Below, in pieces: positions 1-12,800 of a DNA stretch of 64,000 nt (its first letter is position 1; each line of letters begins with the position of its first letter). The notes below the pieces were generated by a model. It was not told where the DNA came from, did not search any database, and was given only the letters and a program-made list of their open reading frames with translations. The DNA is from Coniferiporia sulphurascens. Its lineage: Eukaryota > Basidiomycota > Agaricomycetes > Hymenochaetales > Hymenochaetaceae. The translations under genes and the position numbers were made by a program. Where the stretch lies: the NCBI GenBank assembly GCA_002794785.1, contig NBBA01000012.1, positions 868,001 to 932,000 on the forward strand, written 5' to 3'.

Positions 1-201
1 AGCGGGGGCGAGCTCATTTGTACGCATGCTGGGACTAGCCAGTACAGTCAAAGCAACCTATCAGGTTCAGCATGCGGGTTAGCCAGCATGAATTGCATAC
101 GACATCTACTTGCACGAGAGAGAGAGGGAACGCGTGGGGATGCCCTTCTTGCGGCGATGCTGCAAAGGGACACAATGGAGGTACGATGATCGTTAACTTA
201 C

Positions 202-280
202 CGATAGTGAAGACCTGAGATCTGGGTTCTGGTATCAGCACATCATGTCCATCTGCGCCCTGTGGACCAGCACTGGTCAT
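202..280 (-). CDS. 5' exon of a divergent gene leaving the window
   Basis: An ATG at 280 opens a 26-codon exon reading MTSAGPQGADGHDVLIPEPR and onward, followed at 201 by a consensus donor (GTAAGT on the minus strand). A plausible branch point and acceptor lie near 20-60, so the gene would continue past position 1. I do not recognise the protein. Its start lies about 150 bases from the RBR ligase start on the other strand, which suggests a shared divergent promoter. Real exon status is inferred only from the ATG and donor; it could be a chance open frame. Confidence 0.4.
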
Positions 281-432
281 CTAGAAGTCGACGAAATTCA
301 CAAGACGCCTTTGTTTCAAGCTTCTCTCAAACTCAGCCGGACGGACTACGGGAAAGCAGAAGAGTCGAAATTTGAAGACTTGTTACGGTAACAATACCTC
401 TCATAAAGCCCACATATATTATTTACCTATTT

Positions 433-2295
433 ATGTACCTCGTCAGTCAGCTAGGCGACTTCGTCGGGGGTACAAATGCTCGCTGCTCAAGCGCGGTTGT
501 CATAACTCGACCGCCCGAAATAGTTACCTGTCTGAAGATCGTGCATCCCACCAAGGATGTCTATGTGATCTTTGATTCCCATCCGCGGCCCGCGCACCCC
601 GACGGTGCTGCATTCATTTTTAATACGTCACTCAGACGTGCGGCACGCTATCTTGCAGAGCTACTATCGGTTGATGCACGGCTCTTGGCTCCTAACAGTG
701 ATCTCCAGTGGCAAGCGGAACTTTTGGGTCACGTATCCGGCCATTTTTTCATGTGTGCATCCGAAGACATGCGTATGTCTCCTAACGCTTTTAACGTACT
801 ACTTGAGGCGAACTGCGCGCTCCTCAGTTATAAGGCGCAGGAAAACGGGGCGAAGTCGCAACACTCGTGGCTCACGTCCGAAAACGATCGTCTGAATCGT
901 GAGTTTTCTCGCATGGATGAGCGATTAGAGCAAGCGAAACACGATCGAGCAATGCGCGCTGCGGAACTTGAAGAGTTGAAGGAACTGAGAGAATATAAAG
1001 CATGGAGAGAGAGAAACGACAATGTATTCAACACAGAGTCGTCAACAAACCACTTCCCCGCACAGGATGTTCCCGGCGGGAGCAGAGCAGGCGTTGATCT
1101 CGAACGAATGAATAGGACACTGAGGGCAGGTGCCAACTCCAAAGAAAGTATCGAATTTGTAAAATCCTTTTTTCCCAAAATCCCAGCGGTACAGCATTCA
1201 AGGCAGAACGAAGGACTTATTAGCCCCACTCAAGGAAGGGCGGTCAGCGCCATCCGAGACGACGCGAAGGGAAAAGGTAGGGCGAGCGACATTGATACCG
1301 TCCTACGCATGCAGTTGGAATACCAGGACGAAGATGCAGCGTTGCGTGCACAAATGCAGCTGCTTCAATTGACAGCAGTACAAGAAACATTCGAATGCAG
1401 CATATGCTTAGAAAAAATCCCTCTTGACTGCGTAGCACGCGTCGACATATGCGGGCACACGTTTTGTAGAGAATGCTTGCGACAATATATCTCCTCAAAG
1501 CTTGACGAGCACAAGTTCCCAACAGCGTGTCCCTGTTGTTCAATGCAGAACGAGTCTGAGAGGACAGGGAGTAAGCTCTTTTCCTTTTCTTTGTGGGGCG
1601 TCTCACGAATTCCTTTTTGTAGAGATCACAGAGACACTAATTCAGCAGATCGGAATCTCAGATAAATCTTATCAGATTTATACCGAACTTCAAATGGCAG
1701 AGTTTTCCATACCATTACAGTGCAAGAAGTGAGAGTATACCTTCTTATTAAGACTGTGGCTGCTCTCTCTAATTCCCGTTTGCAGGTGTAAACAGAGTGC
1801 CTTTGTCGACAAGCGTGAATACGATGGGATGAAGGTCCTGGCATGCCCATTCCCAAGGTGCAATTACTTGTGGTGTAAGGACTGCCAACAAGAGGTACCC
1901 CTGGGTCACGACGCCCCCCCTCATTCTTGTGATGGAAGCACCGAGTTACAACACTTGATGGACAAGCACGGTTGGAAGAATTGCCCAGGTTGCAAAACGC
2001 CTACCGAAAAAATCGACGGCTGTAATCATATGACGGTATGTCCAATCAGCTTCTAGTGTATCATCGGGAATTTTCCGTCTAATAACACAAATAGTGCTGT
2101 TCTCCTGGCTGCAATACGTGAGTTTTAACATTTGTGCTCTACCTTCAGGTTGCTCACATAACTGCGTTCAGACACTTCTGTTACATCTGCGGTGGACTTA
2201 TTGTCCGGTCAAACCAACGAGCCGATATCAACGCGGCAGTCTCGGGGCATTACAGATCGAATTGCATGTTGTTCAGCGTACCAGGGGGTGTATAA
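433..2295 (+). CDS. RBR-type (RING-IBR-RING2) E3 ubiquitin ligase
   Basis: Likely a RING/HECT-hybrid ubiquitin ligase that accepts ubiquitin on a RING2 cysteine. The first exon carries a conserved-looking N-terminal block (YVIFDSHPRPAHPDGAAF), a coiled coil, then RING1 starting at FECSICLEKIPLDC with CGHTFCRECL and ACPCC. Intron 1571-1622 follows, then a second intron from about 1730. The IBR has paired cysteines (QCKKCK, CPFPRC, WCKDC). RING2 reads NCPGCKTPTEKIDGCNHM with the catalytic Cys in GCNHM. It is completed by a 23-nt microexon (2095-2117) encoding CCSPGCN and an exon from 2172 encoding HFCYICGG. That splicing restores every zinc ligand with the spacing known for RBR RING2. Stop TAA at 2293. 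The start is uncertain: the ATG at 433 is the first in frame, but an upstream exon joined at the CTAG near 450 is possible. Confidence 0.82.
2095..2117 (+). other. 23-nt microexon in the RBR ligase gene
   Basis: The sequence between an acceptor ending AAATAG and a donor GTGAGT encodes CCSPGCN plus a split codon. Including it joins GCNHMT to HFCYICGG in frame and supplies the two RING2 cysteines that would otherwise be missing. The downstream acceptor is TTCAG at 2167-2171, not the earlier TTCAG near 2148. Confidence 0.75.
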
Positions 2296-2549
2296 ACGAT
2301 ACGCCCGTCTTTCGGGAAAACGTTAATGTAGGAGGCGATTTTTATGGACATTTTCGTAGAGTTTTACGTTGTAGAGTCGTGTATACGAGTATGATTGTAT
2401 TTTATGTACTGCGGAATCACATGCGAAAGTGGTCATAATAGGCAGTTCAGATAACCTAATTTGGAATCCATCGTTGCGGTCAACTTGAAGGACTCGAGAT
2501 ATTGCAGCGTTCACCAAGAAGCTCGACATTCGTCGGCTTCCCCACGAAC

Positions 2550-5305
2550 ATGGCTTTACAAACACCAATCGATAGAGGGTACCTTAACTTGCTTTCGCAA
2601 TTACGGAAACACAATTTATCACTGCTGCAAGAAACTATCCAGGCGGCGATATGTCACTACCTTGTCCATCTCCCGCTGGCGCAACCCACTCCTACACCGC
2701 TGATTACTTCCATTGTCGCATCTTCTTTCTGGCAACCATTGTCACTTAACACTGTTCTTTCTCTCGGTTCGACTGTCAGGAGCGCAGTTCAACTCAAATG
2801 GGCAGCACTGAAAGCGGAGAAAAGGAGGATATTCGATGGATCAGCGTCTGGTGAGCTGAATGACTGGACGCTCGGCATTCTCGCTGGCCTGAAGGACGGA
2901 GACCCATTAATAAGCTCGGCAATCTCGGGGGGTCTTCTTGCGGGGCTGAAGGATGTAACCAACTCTAAAATTAATCAGCGGACTGTCTGTGCAGTTGAGG
3001 AGGCGGTTGTAGTTGCACACGCTGAAGTGACAGCGTTGCTCTCGACTTCTCGGAGTGACCCATGGGAAGCTGAATTTCGAAAGATTGAAGAAGGGGCTAA
3101 CGGTATGTGCATGTACCATGGGCCGATAGTACCAAGTATTTTCTAACTTTTCGCGCAAAAGAGAGAGCCAATCTTGCTGTATTACTATCAGCACACTATT
3201 TTCCCTTCGTATCCACCGACATTTTAAACGCACTTGAGCTCACATTAAGTCACCCTGTTATATTTCGCATAGAGCCACAATTTATAAATTATTTGTTCTT
3301 AAACAGGGTCTAGCGTCTTCGTGTCTTGGCATAATTCAGAAAGCGTTCTTCTATGGCTCCCTTCTTCAGACTATTCAGGATGGCGTAAATGTTGATGAAG
3401 CCGGATTAATAGCTATACCAGTACGATATCTATTTTTTATATCTCTTTACAGTCCTGATATCATTTCCTCAGATGCAATCACATTTGAGGGTAGACGTCA
3501 TAACCATGATGTCGTCTGACGAGTTCAAATGTGTCGCCCCAGTGTGCAAACTCCTGTCTCGTGTCATTGGCATGCTTTCTGACTCTCCTTCACGCGTACG
3601 ACAAAGGAAAGGCGCCTGGAGAAGTCTGGTAGATGCGGTATCTACGATGAATAACTTGGCGCGAGTCGTTGAAGATGATTGGTTGATGACACCGTTAGCG
3701 GAAGTTAGCGATGAGAAAGGGATAGGTACGTACTCCATTTCTCCCCCACCGTGAGATTCCGGACTCCAGCATGCCAAATTATAGAAGCGGGCTCGCGCGA
3801 AGTTACCGAGAAACTGTGGTCGGTGCTCAAGGCACAGCTGTTCTCCACGCTCATGTTGCATCAGGCCGTTCTGGACGCGTTGCTCTTTCTTCATCCTTGC
3901 CCTCCCACTACTACTTCTTTACCTTCATATCCGCATCCCTCGGCTTCCGGCTTATGTAGAGGCATTCTCCGGACGCTATTCTCGCTATCATTCGTCATCG
4001 CATCATTTGGGGGAGTGACACCCCAGCAGCACAACGGTCGAGGTTTTCCAGAATTGAAGAAGGTATTTTACATGGCGGTGGACATTCTTTCCTCCGACGC
4101 ACAAGAAAGTGAAGCATTCGTGGGGGACCTAATAAAAGGTGTTGATTCCTCTTTGAGTAAGTTTTGCACCTGAACTCTGATGACATGAATTGACGATCGT
4201 CCTTTCAGTCGCCAAGTTACCATTAACTCACCCCTTTGTCAGTGCGAAACGAGCGTTTGCTCTCGCCTGCATCGAGCAACTTATCCCAATTGTCAGTAAT
4301 ATCTGCATTGAAAGAGATGTGCTGCCGCTATGCGAATCGTGAGTCCTTCCTCATTAGGCCTTTGTCCGCATTTACTCACTATGTTCCCATTTCTCTAGAC
4401 ATATCGGAGAGCCGGTACAGCGTGAGACGTTCGAATTGGCACATTCGGTCATGCTTTCCATTTTTGCCGCACATGCGGAGAAAGGCGGCTTCGAAGTGCA
4501 GATGCAGGTGCAGGGAAGGGACATCAAGGGCAAAAATGTCGACAGAGGGAACCAGCAGGTACAACCAAATTTAGCCAGGCGGCTCGTTCCAGGCTACGTG
4601 AAGTCCCTTCTGCAGGCAAGCCTTGTTGTGTTATAAGGTTTGTACAACGGAAGACTAATTTGGAGACATTCCGTCCGCTATCCATTGATACAGAATGCAC
4701 GGGAAGGAGGATTGACGACATCTCAGTTCCGCCTCGCGTACGCGGCCCTCGTCCGAAGCGCAAGCACAGGGAGAAGCTCATCCTCTCTGGATAGCCTCCC
4801 GACCTCCCGGTCCGCAGTGCTTGATGATTGGCGTCGAAGATGTATTAATAGTATCAGAGGGAAGGTCGAAGCACGAGACGAGGACATTTCAGGTGACCCG
4901 GAGCTCACGTGGCTTTGCGTACAGGTGCTCCTTGATGCCATTGCTGAGCATCCCCCCTCGACACCGGGAGTAGGCGAAGCGGAGATGGCCGGAAATACCA
5001 CTAGTGTCGACGAAGCGGGCCAGGATGAAGACGCGCCTACTGCCGAGCGCATGCGCCTTACACTGACGCTTATATCGCTCGTCTCGAACGTGGGTGCTGG
5101 GCTGCTGCCGCGCCTATTGCGCGAGGTGCGCCGCGTGGTAGATAGTGAAGCGGGTGTACGGCAGCGGCAGGTGCTGATCAAGGCCGTGTTCGAGGAGATT
5201 ATGGAGAGAATTGGCAATAGCGAGAAGGAAATCGCGATGCGATGGTGGCATACATGTGCACAGAACTGGGGTGCTGATGCCGAACAGGAAATTCTTTCGT
5301 CGTAG
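2550..5305 (+). CDS. large helical-repeat protein, possibly Pex8-like
   Basis: A multi-exon gene starting at MALQTPIDRGYLNLLSQLRK and ending at a TAG at 5303. Exons I can join run about 2550-3102, 3162-3255 or slightly shorter, 3307-3420, 3474-3724, 3750-4155, then several more to a last exon from about 4695. The predicted protein, roughly 750-800 residues, is almost entirely amphipathic helix, rich in Leu and Ala, without membrane spans or a catalytic motif. This suggests a HEAT/ARM-like solenoid. The C-terminal part (LTTSQFRLAYAALVRSAS) resembles what I remember of basidiomycete proteins annotated as peroxin 8. However, the C-terminus (ILSS) is not a peroxisomal targeting signal, so that assignment is weak. 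The exon edge near 3208-3306 is ambiguous, with two donors that both keep the frame. Confidence 0.6.
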
Positions 5306-6391
5306 ATGGCGATATTGCACACATCTCCAGATGGACAGGTTCCGCTGCCCATCTATGGGCAACGTGATCAATGGCGAAAATGAATATGAGTATTGACTAC
5401 GCGCAGCTTGTTCTACAGTGAACGACGATCCGATAGAGCCGATGTGTATCCGTGTCGATGTTGGCCAGTAGGGCGTTGAGCCTTTCTTTGGATCTTGGCA
5501 TGTATATTTCGTGGGAACTTTCTAATCATCGACTACATGCAGTACCCGGATAGGACGTGACTTCCAGTTCCGCAAAGGCTGTACCGTTCAGTACTGGGAG
5601 GCACACATCAGGAATCATGAAGCATGCTCGGATTTGATAAATGTTTTGTTATACATATGCTCAAATTCTTAGGAGCAACTCGTATGGGCTGCAACATGTC
5701 CTTTCTAGATCTGTTTGAAATCAACTTACACGCTTCTGAAGTTCTTTGACAATCTCGACCGAGTCATCATGATACATATGGTCCTAGTATCATACGACAT
5801 TCAATGTCGCTACCTGGCTTCCGATAACATCTCATGGTAAGCTCGTGTCAACCCAAATATACCGTAATGACTGCGTTTCGAGGTTCTGCCAGGCTTCGCT
5901 GTATTAGGTTCAGGTGGAAAGTGCCAGCTTGAGAGACACTGCCCACTAAGTTCCCCGAACAAGCCGTACCCAGAGCTCGGATATCATCAGGCGATACTAG
6001 GGTTTGCACGCGATCCTAATTTCCGTTCGATTGTAACTTCCATTACCAAGGACAGCATCACCATCGTTCCATTCCTGAGTGGGAGGAAGCAAACTGAACC
6101 GGGGTTAGCTAGGCCAAATTCCCAAGTTCACCGAGCTGGTTTAACGACTCATGAGAACCCCGTTCCTTTGTAACTTTCAAATTGTAAGGCATTTGCTAAT
6201 AGGAGACAATAGCTTTCCTTCATTTCAGCATGCAGTGACTCAACCTTTTGAGGAACTTCTGGGTGAATTCGCAAGACTCTGGTCGGGCGCTGCAAATTTC
6301 CCACCGGTCTTGATGTAGCCGCGGATGTGTACGCTAATTCCTAAATACATTAGCAAAATTGTCCAAGGGGGCATACGTCCATGCTATCATA
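5306..6391. other. gene-free interval between convergent genes
   Basis: About 1.1 kb between two convergent 3' ends. No long open frame, inverted-repeat pair or RNA gene was recognised. It is longer than the other intergenic gaps in this housekeeping part, so a degenerate element could be hidden here. Confidence 0.5.
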
Positions 6392-8801
6392 TCAACTGCA
6401 CAACTTTTCCGCAACCTCCCTTACGAGAGCTATCACTTCTTTCTTAATAATTCCCTTCTCTCCACATCCCTCCGGACCCCCCGACAATTTCGCCCTGAGA
6501 ACATCACGGGCTTGCAAGACTTCCAACAGCGGTTTGATCTGGACTTCATAAAAGGGCGAAAGGTGCAAGAAAAACGCAAGCGCTGCCGCGAGTCGGTGAA
6601 CTGTAAGTTATGTCAATCAGACTACAATCTGCGCGCGAGGGAAACAATAAACACGTACCGACATCCTCACTCGTTGTCTCCGTTCGCAGTGCTTCGATAA
6701 GTGCACTGACCATCTCCACTTCCCAGTCACCCTCACCCTGTTCTTCGCCGACTATATCCTCTCCTCGTCTTCCCGTCCTCAGCGCTTCGACTCGAGGCTT
6801 CTGATAGTACGCCGCAACGTTGAATGCAAGGCTTGCCGCAGATGTCCGCACACTGCCATTTTCGTGTAGGAGAGAAGAAATAAGGAGTGTCGTCAGCAAC
6901 TGTTTGGGCGGGGATACAAAGCCCGGAGTGGCCTGGCTGAGCACGGTCCGCGCGAGAGTGACGTTAGCAAAGGCATTCGACAGCATGCGTAACGTGGTTA
7001 GAAGGATAGGCTTAGGAAGAGGAGACGTTGCTGATGTAGCATATTCTAGGAGTAACAGAACAGGGTTCGTGATAGACACTCCCGGTAGGGAAGACACCGT
7101 AGACGTGGAGGTACACCAAGCCGAGATTGAGTTATCAAGCAATCCAAGTCTCCAGATGTCGACTAGAGGGAAGAGCTGCGCTGTGGGTGGTATTTTTACT
7201 AATACAGACGTCGCTTTGACCCAGTCCTCGTATGTTCTCTTTGTCATGTCGGCGGACGGTGCGGTTGGCTTAAGTTTTGCGTCAAACCGTGTCTTCAAAA
7301 AGGGGAAGACAGACTCTGAAAATACGTTCTTTATCCTCGCTTTATCTGATGCTTGGAGACCTGACACAGGCACAGAATTAATGAAAGAAAAGAGTTTCGA
7401 TTGCACAGTATCCAGTGTAGGGACCTGAGCAAAGAGAATCGGATCGGAAGAAATGGACCGAATTGCAGGCAAATTTTGGCCGGCGTGAGGATGTACTGTA
7501 TATGAGGTGTGAGCAATACAAAGAAGGTGGTACAGATTAACAAACTCACGAGGGAATGCCTGAAAAATTAAGAGATCTACTTGACTACGCAGTTCGGCTA
7601 CGTCCGCACCCTTGATCTCGCTAATCTTCTGACCGTCCAAGAAAAATAAGAAAGTCGGGGTGGCCTGCACACCATATGCACTGGCCACATCGCCTCCGAG
7701 CATGCCGCTCAGGTCGATCTTCATGAATGCCATACCTTTCGATGCCTTGTCCGACGCGAGGTTCTCAAAAACAGGCTCGACAATCTTGCACGGGGGACAC
7801 GTCCGTGACGTAAAGAAAGCGGCTACCGCACGGTGTGAGGATAATACACCGCGAAAGTGTTGGAGATTGGAACATATTTGGAGGGGGGCGGCGACAGTAG
7901 CAGCAGCGGGCTGCGTCGTACCAGTAGGGATTAGGGGTGTCGGAGTAGTAGCGGGAGTAGGTAGGTAGCCACCTGGAGCAGAGCCAGACGCTTGTGCTGC
8001 AACTGATTGGAGAAGAGAAGAAGCTAATGGTTGATTGTAAGGCTGTGCGGAAGGGGCGACTCCTGGAGTGGGTCTTTGGTACATTTGATCAATGGTCGGA
8101 CGGAGAGCAGCACCGAAAGGCGTAGACAGAAAGTCTGACGGGAGGTCTTCGTTGAAATTTTGTGAGTCCGGTGCCAAACCCAAAGCAGATATTTAGGTGG
8201 TCACCTTTAATCCATGAAGGTATTGATCCTCCAGTCAGAAAGCCAATACAGTCATTGGTAAACGAGTTGCAATTAAAGTCTGCGCAAAGTCAGTCCCCTA
8301 TAGTTATTGTTTCAAGTTCGTTCTACATACCGAGCAAGTGATACTGCAAAAAATTTGCATCAGTTTCGTCCCAGGTCTAGACAACAGCGTAAGTCGAGTT
8401 ACGTACCTTGTCCGCTGTATAAACCGCGTTCATCTCTTGTAAGTAGTCGTTAAACGTATCCTCATCTATCGCAGTCTCCTCCATGTCTACAACCTGAAGA
8501 GGTCTGCCGTGCTATATCATCCCGCTTGGTTAATGAATGACGCGGATGAGTTGTAATGCAACGTACATGAGATTGACCAGGCTTCGTCGTGCTGATGCCC
8601 TGCCCATAGAAGACTTCTCTCCCGAACACCACGACCGATGTATGCCTGAGAGTCGAGTCACTTTGAGTCGCCTTTAACCACACATCAATTCAAGAAACCC
8701 ACCAAATACCGTCTATCTGCTTTCCGGTCAGCTGTAGGGAAAGCTGCTTCGCAAGGCCGTTGCTGAGATCATATACATATAGCTTTACAGGGGAGCTCAT
8801 T
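6392..8801 (-). CDS. PPPDE peptidase-thioredoxin-PUL fusion protein
   Basis: Three domains are read in order from the ATG at 8801 ([20 protein letters not shown]). First is a PPPDE/DeSI-type thiol peptidase with the catalytic His in [11 protein letters not shown] and the catalytic Cys in [13 protein letters not shown]. Second is a thioredoxin fold with active site [17 protein letters not shown]. Third is a C-terminal all-helical PUL domain, the fold that binds Cdc48/p97 in Ufd3/PLAA. PPPDE enzymes remove SUMO or ubiquitin; the PUL module suggests delivery to Cdc48. The linker is rich in Pro, Thr and Gln. Five or more short introns were spliced, including one at about 7488-7550 inside the PUL region (AFP joined to LHPHAGQNL). 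The last exon ends EVAEKLCS with TGA at 6392-6394. All catalytic residues are present, so it appears functional. Confidence 0.85.
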
Positions 8802-9022
8802 GGTATCGATACAGAAAGATAAAAAGGTCGAGATCGCAAATAATAGTTCCAGACAAGTTACAAAATATCGAGAGATGAGAGCAAGCAGCTAAGCAGACGA
8901 GGGACGCGTACTACCGGCGATCGCGAGTCGACGACCGGTATACCGGCACCCGAAAAGGAAATCCATTTTATTCCACACATTCCACCTCAATTCTGTTCGC
9001 CGCTTTCAACGCCGACCACACC

Positions 9023-9629
9023 ATGTTCTCCTTCTTGTGTTCACTCTCGCGAATACCCCAGCTGGCACGTCCACAACGGTCTGCTCTCAATGTTCTACAA
9101 TCTTCATCTCCGTTCCTCTTCCAATCGCGCTCGATGACTTTGAACCAGTCAATGCGGCGGAAACCGAAGCGCAAAACCAAGCTACTCGCCTCTCCCGCTC
9201 TCGAGGGGAACTTCCAGAAGAAGGGCGTGTGCACGCAAATATTCACCATGGATCCCAAGAAGCCAAACTCTGCTAACCGGAAGGTCGCAAGGGTGAAGCT
9301 GACCACGGGGAAGTCGATCATGGCGTATATACAGGGAGAAGGCCACAACCTTCAGGAACACAGCGTGGTCCTGGTTAAAGGCGGAAGGGCGCAGGATCTT
9401 CCGGGTGTCCGGTAAGCAAAAAGTGGTCATTGAACGAACCCATAGCTGACGGCGTCTTTAGGTATAAGATTGTCCGGGGGGCGTATGATCTTGGGGGCGT
9501 CGTGAACAGGATGACTGCTCGAAGTAAATACGGAGGTTAGCAACAGTTCGCCCACGGAACGCGCCTTTGCAACGCTTACGTTTGACTTTCCCCCTTCCCA
9601 CAGCGAAGAAGCCAAAGTCGAAGAAGTAG
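9023..9629 (+). CDS. mitochondrial ribosomal protein uS12m (S12)
   Basis: Small-subunit ribosomal protein S12 of the mitochondrial ribosome, which forms part of the decoding centre. The hallmark blocks are present: [20 protein letters not shown], then [20 protein letters not shown], then [20 protein letters not shown], and a lysine-rich end (AKKPKSKK). A leader of about 40 residues ([20 protein letters not shown]) is rich in Arg and Ser and lacks acids, as expected for mitochondrial import. Three exons: 9023-9411, 9462-9535 and 9604-9629, all joining in frame. The last exon encodes only eight residues. Equivalent to yeast Mrps12 and human MRPS12. Confidence 0.95.
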
Positions 9630-9859
9630 TTCTTTTCGCCGGTGCCAGCACGTCACTGCGTTCACGGCACATTTACTCTTTGGCTGCCTGAACTCTGCCT
9701 CAAACTGGCCCATGCTCCGCCAGTTCATTACTTAGGAAAAATGGTAGTCGGATGATGGTATTGTAATATACATGATTGGTAATGCGAATTAATAGGCTGC
9801 ACGCAGCGTGCCTCCAAAGTGATCCAGGGTATAAATTGCAAAAAATCGAGAAGGAACGC

Positions 9860-12800
9860 TTACACAGGCGCCTCCTGTTCTCTCATTCGTCTTTCCCTCT
9901 CCCGCGCCACTCTGACTAGTCTTTCAACCTCGCAATTCAGTGCCCAGCACCATGCGTCGCGTTCCAGTCTGCTCCGAGCTCTGCAAATCAGCATCCTGTG
10001 CTTAGCGTTCATCGCTTGTACTGGGACTTTGTTGAGATCGCCCTTTGCGTAAATTCGATGCGGGCGGTACCACAGCAAAAACAAGGTATCCTCCATGACG
10101 TCCCTTGTCTCGAGGCCGTCTTGGAAGATTTTGGCAAGAGCCGGCGCGTTGGGGTCGTACTCCTCTTCCAGCAGCGCAAGTGCAGCGTAGTATCCCGAAC
10201 AGACGTACGCGTCGATGAGATTTATTCGCCCAATCTGGTGGTAGTGCATAGTGACGTTATTCACTTCAAATTGAATCAGACATCCTTTCACAAGAATAAG
10301 GTGTGCATGTCTTGATATGCCACCTCAAAATTTTGAACTAAGATGAGGTAATGAACACGCACGTATATTGCCCTCGGGATTTTATTTTAATATACATTCG
10401 TCCACTCTTGATGATCTGCCTGCACCCGTCCAGGACACACCAATGCCAGAATTCGTTCATGTATTGTGATGCGTTCTGAGGGTTGGGAGGGAGAGGTGCA
10501 ATCTTGCGTTCACCCTCATTATATTGCCCGCCGACGGTAATCCTTCCTCCATCAAGGCTCTCCTGGACGATGTTCATCTGCGATGATGTGTCGCCACGTC
10601 GACGCTTTGCCCAATACACGATTGACGCTCGCAGATGGGTAACCCATTCGACTGCAGCTTTTGTTGAATACGTCTGACAACGATCGAAAAAATGTCAGCT
10701 ATGTACGATACGTAGACATCTCGTCCCCAGGACCTACCTCAAACCGGACGGTTCTTCCGTTTTTCATCACTAGTTCAAATGATCTGTACAAATTCAGCTT
10801 GGCCTTGTTCGTCGCTGTCGCTATGCCATGGTCTCCCCCTTCATCTCCAATATCGCTGTCAGTTCTCCGCACTTCATGTTCCTCAAAGTACTCGCCCGAC
10901 TGGAAGCCGGGAAGTCTCGGCACATCACCTTCATCTTCTCTTTCACGTAGCTGCACATTTCCACCCTTCGTTTGGGCAACAACGTGAGAGGCTCGGCGCA
11001 CAGTTAGGACGTTTCTCAGATCCCAAAAGCCTCGCACATTCATAATCTGGGTATGCAAGCGGGCCCGTTCATCTTCACGGAACGCGTCTTCGCTTCTTGA
11101 GAAATTTTTGAGGTCAGTGGGTGTCGGAGGAGGAACAACCTTATCGGCAAGGATGGAGCACAAGTAACCGTCGTGTGTGGAAAGGTAGTACTGTACTCGA
11201 ACCTGCGTTTTTCGTTTTGTCGTATGCACGTAACCTTCAACTGCGGGCGGTTCTTCCAGATGTCCCACATCTTTCGCTATGACGTGCGTGGGATAATGCT
11301 CTGCTAAGTGTAGCTCTAGTATTGAGTGGCTTCCAACCTACGGGCAAAAAAATTGATGGTAAGCAATACTACAAATCCGACCGAAACGCACGTGTTTCAG
11401 AGCTTCCCCAAACAGCACTTCCCAGTCGCGCTTTCGTCCCTCAACGTCGTCTTTTAACCATACCCAATCCAGCTTTGTGTCTGTCCGCCAGCACAACTCG
11501 AGCCGTCTCCCATTTAAGATAGGTAACTGCACCACAGTCCGCCATGCAAAAGAGTCCTCCAGAGCACGACTGCATTGGTCAATGATATAGTCGCGTGTAA
11601 GCACCCTCCATCCGTTGCCTGAGTCCGGTATCGGGATGCTGACCCGCGAGTGAACAAGTGGACAGCTCACTTCAAAGGAAGAAGGGAGTGTGCCGCCCAG
11701 TTCTTTCCTGTAGCGCATTATTATGGTTCATAGCAAAAATTGACCACCTCCTACCATAGATTCCAAATCCAGTCTACGGCCCTTGATCTGCTCTTTGGCC
11801 TGAGAACGAACACATTTAGACCCTGCGACGAACGATGAAAGATGGACCGGTGACTCTTGCCCTCCCTTTTCTTTGTTGGCGTTGGTAGGCAGATTAGACA
11901 GAACGAAAAATCAGTGGTTGAGAATAACGATAGCCTTGTTCGTGCAGAGAGTGGAATAATAAATGCAAGATGTTTGTGGCGAAAATACCGCTCCTTACAA
12001 AAACTACGCTGAAAGGTGACCAGGACAAAGTTAATTTTGTTCACGGTCTCAGGGGCGACAGGGAGTTACGCACATAATCTTCATAAATTTCAATTTGACC
12101 CTTCCGCCACACCAAAAGGAATTCATCCCATTCTTTGCTATCTAAACCACGCGTAGTTCGGCACTCCTTCTCGTCGAAGGGATTTCTGATACTTTCGTGA
12201 TTACATCGAAAAGCGCGCACGAGCATCCGATCTTTTTTTTTTTTTTGAAAAAGTCAGTTAATAAATATCATCAAAAAGGTCGGTTGCTATTACCTCTCAT
12301 CACAACTTCCTCGTCTGAATTGTCCTCCTGGCCAGCGACGGCAGCATTTGGCCTTGTATCACTTTCAATCGCCTTGACAGCGGCAGCAGCACTCGAGTCC
12401 TCCACATCAAGGGGTGAGCGGCCGAGTACGTCACTAGGCGGAACGGGACTTCGACTCGCGCTCGTCGACAGGGTCGCATTCGCATATCTTACTTCCCTTG
12501 ACTTTCCTTTCCCCTTGTTAGGACTGGATAATATTGACCTCAGGGCAGACCCAGTTTTCTTTGTTGATTCCTCTTCCCCTCTCGCCTCCCTTTGTCTTTC
12601 GGAGCCGGAATTTGTCTTAAGGGACGGTGCTTCAGTGGGAGAGGTCAGGCTAGAAACTCTGAGTAGATATGCTCTCGAGGATGAGCTTCCATCAGCGTCC
12701 GTGCCTGTCTCAGCAGTTTCTTCTGAGCTGCGGCTGGGAATCGTTTGTGAGGGGGGGCTTAAATGACTCCGGGCGGTCACAAAGCTAGCCGGTGTCCTTG

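Noticed and set aside
2118..2154. Using the first TTCAG after 2118 as the RING2 acceptor with no microexon
   Set aside because: The frame is open, but the product lacks two RING2 zinc ligands; the microexon model restores all ligands with correct spacing.
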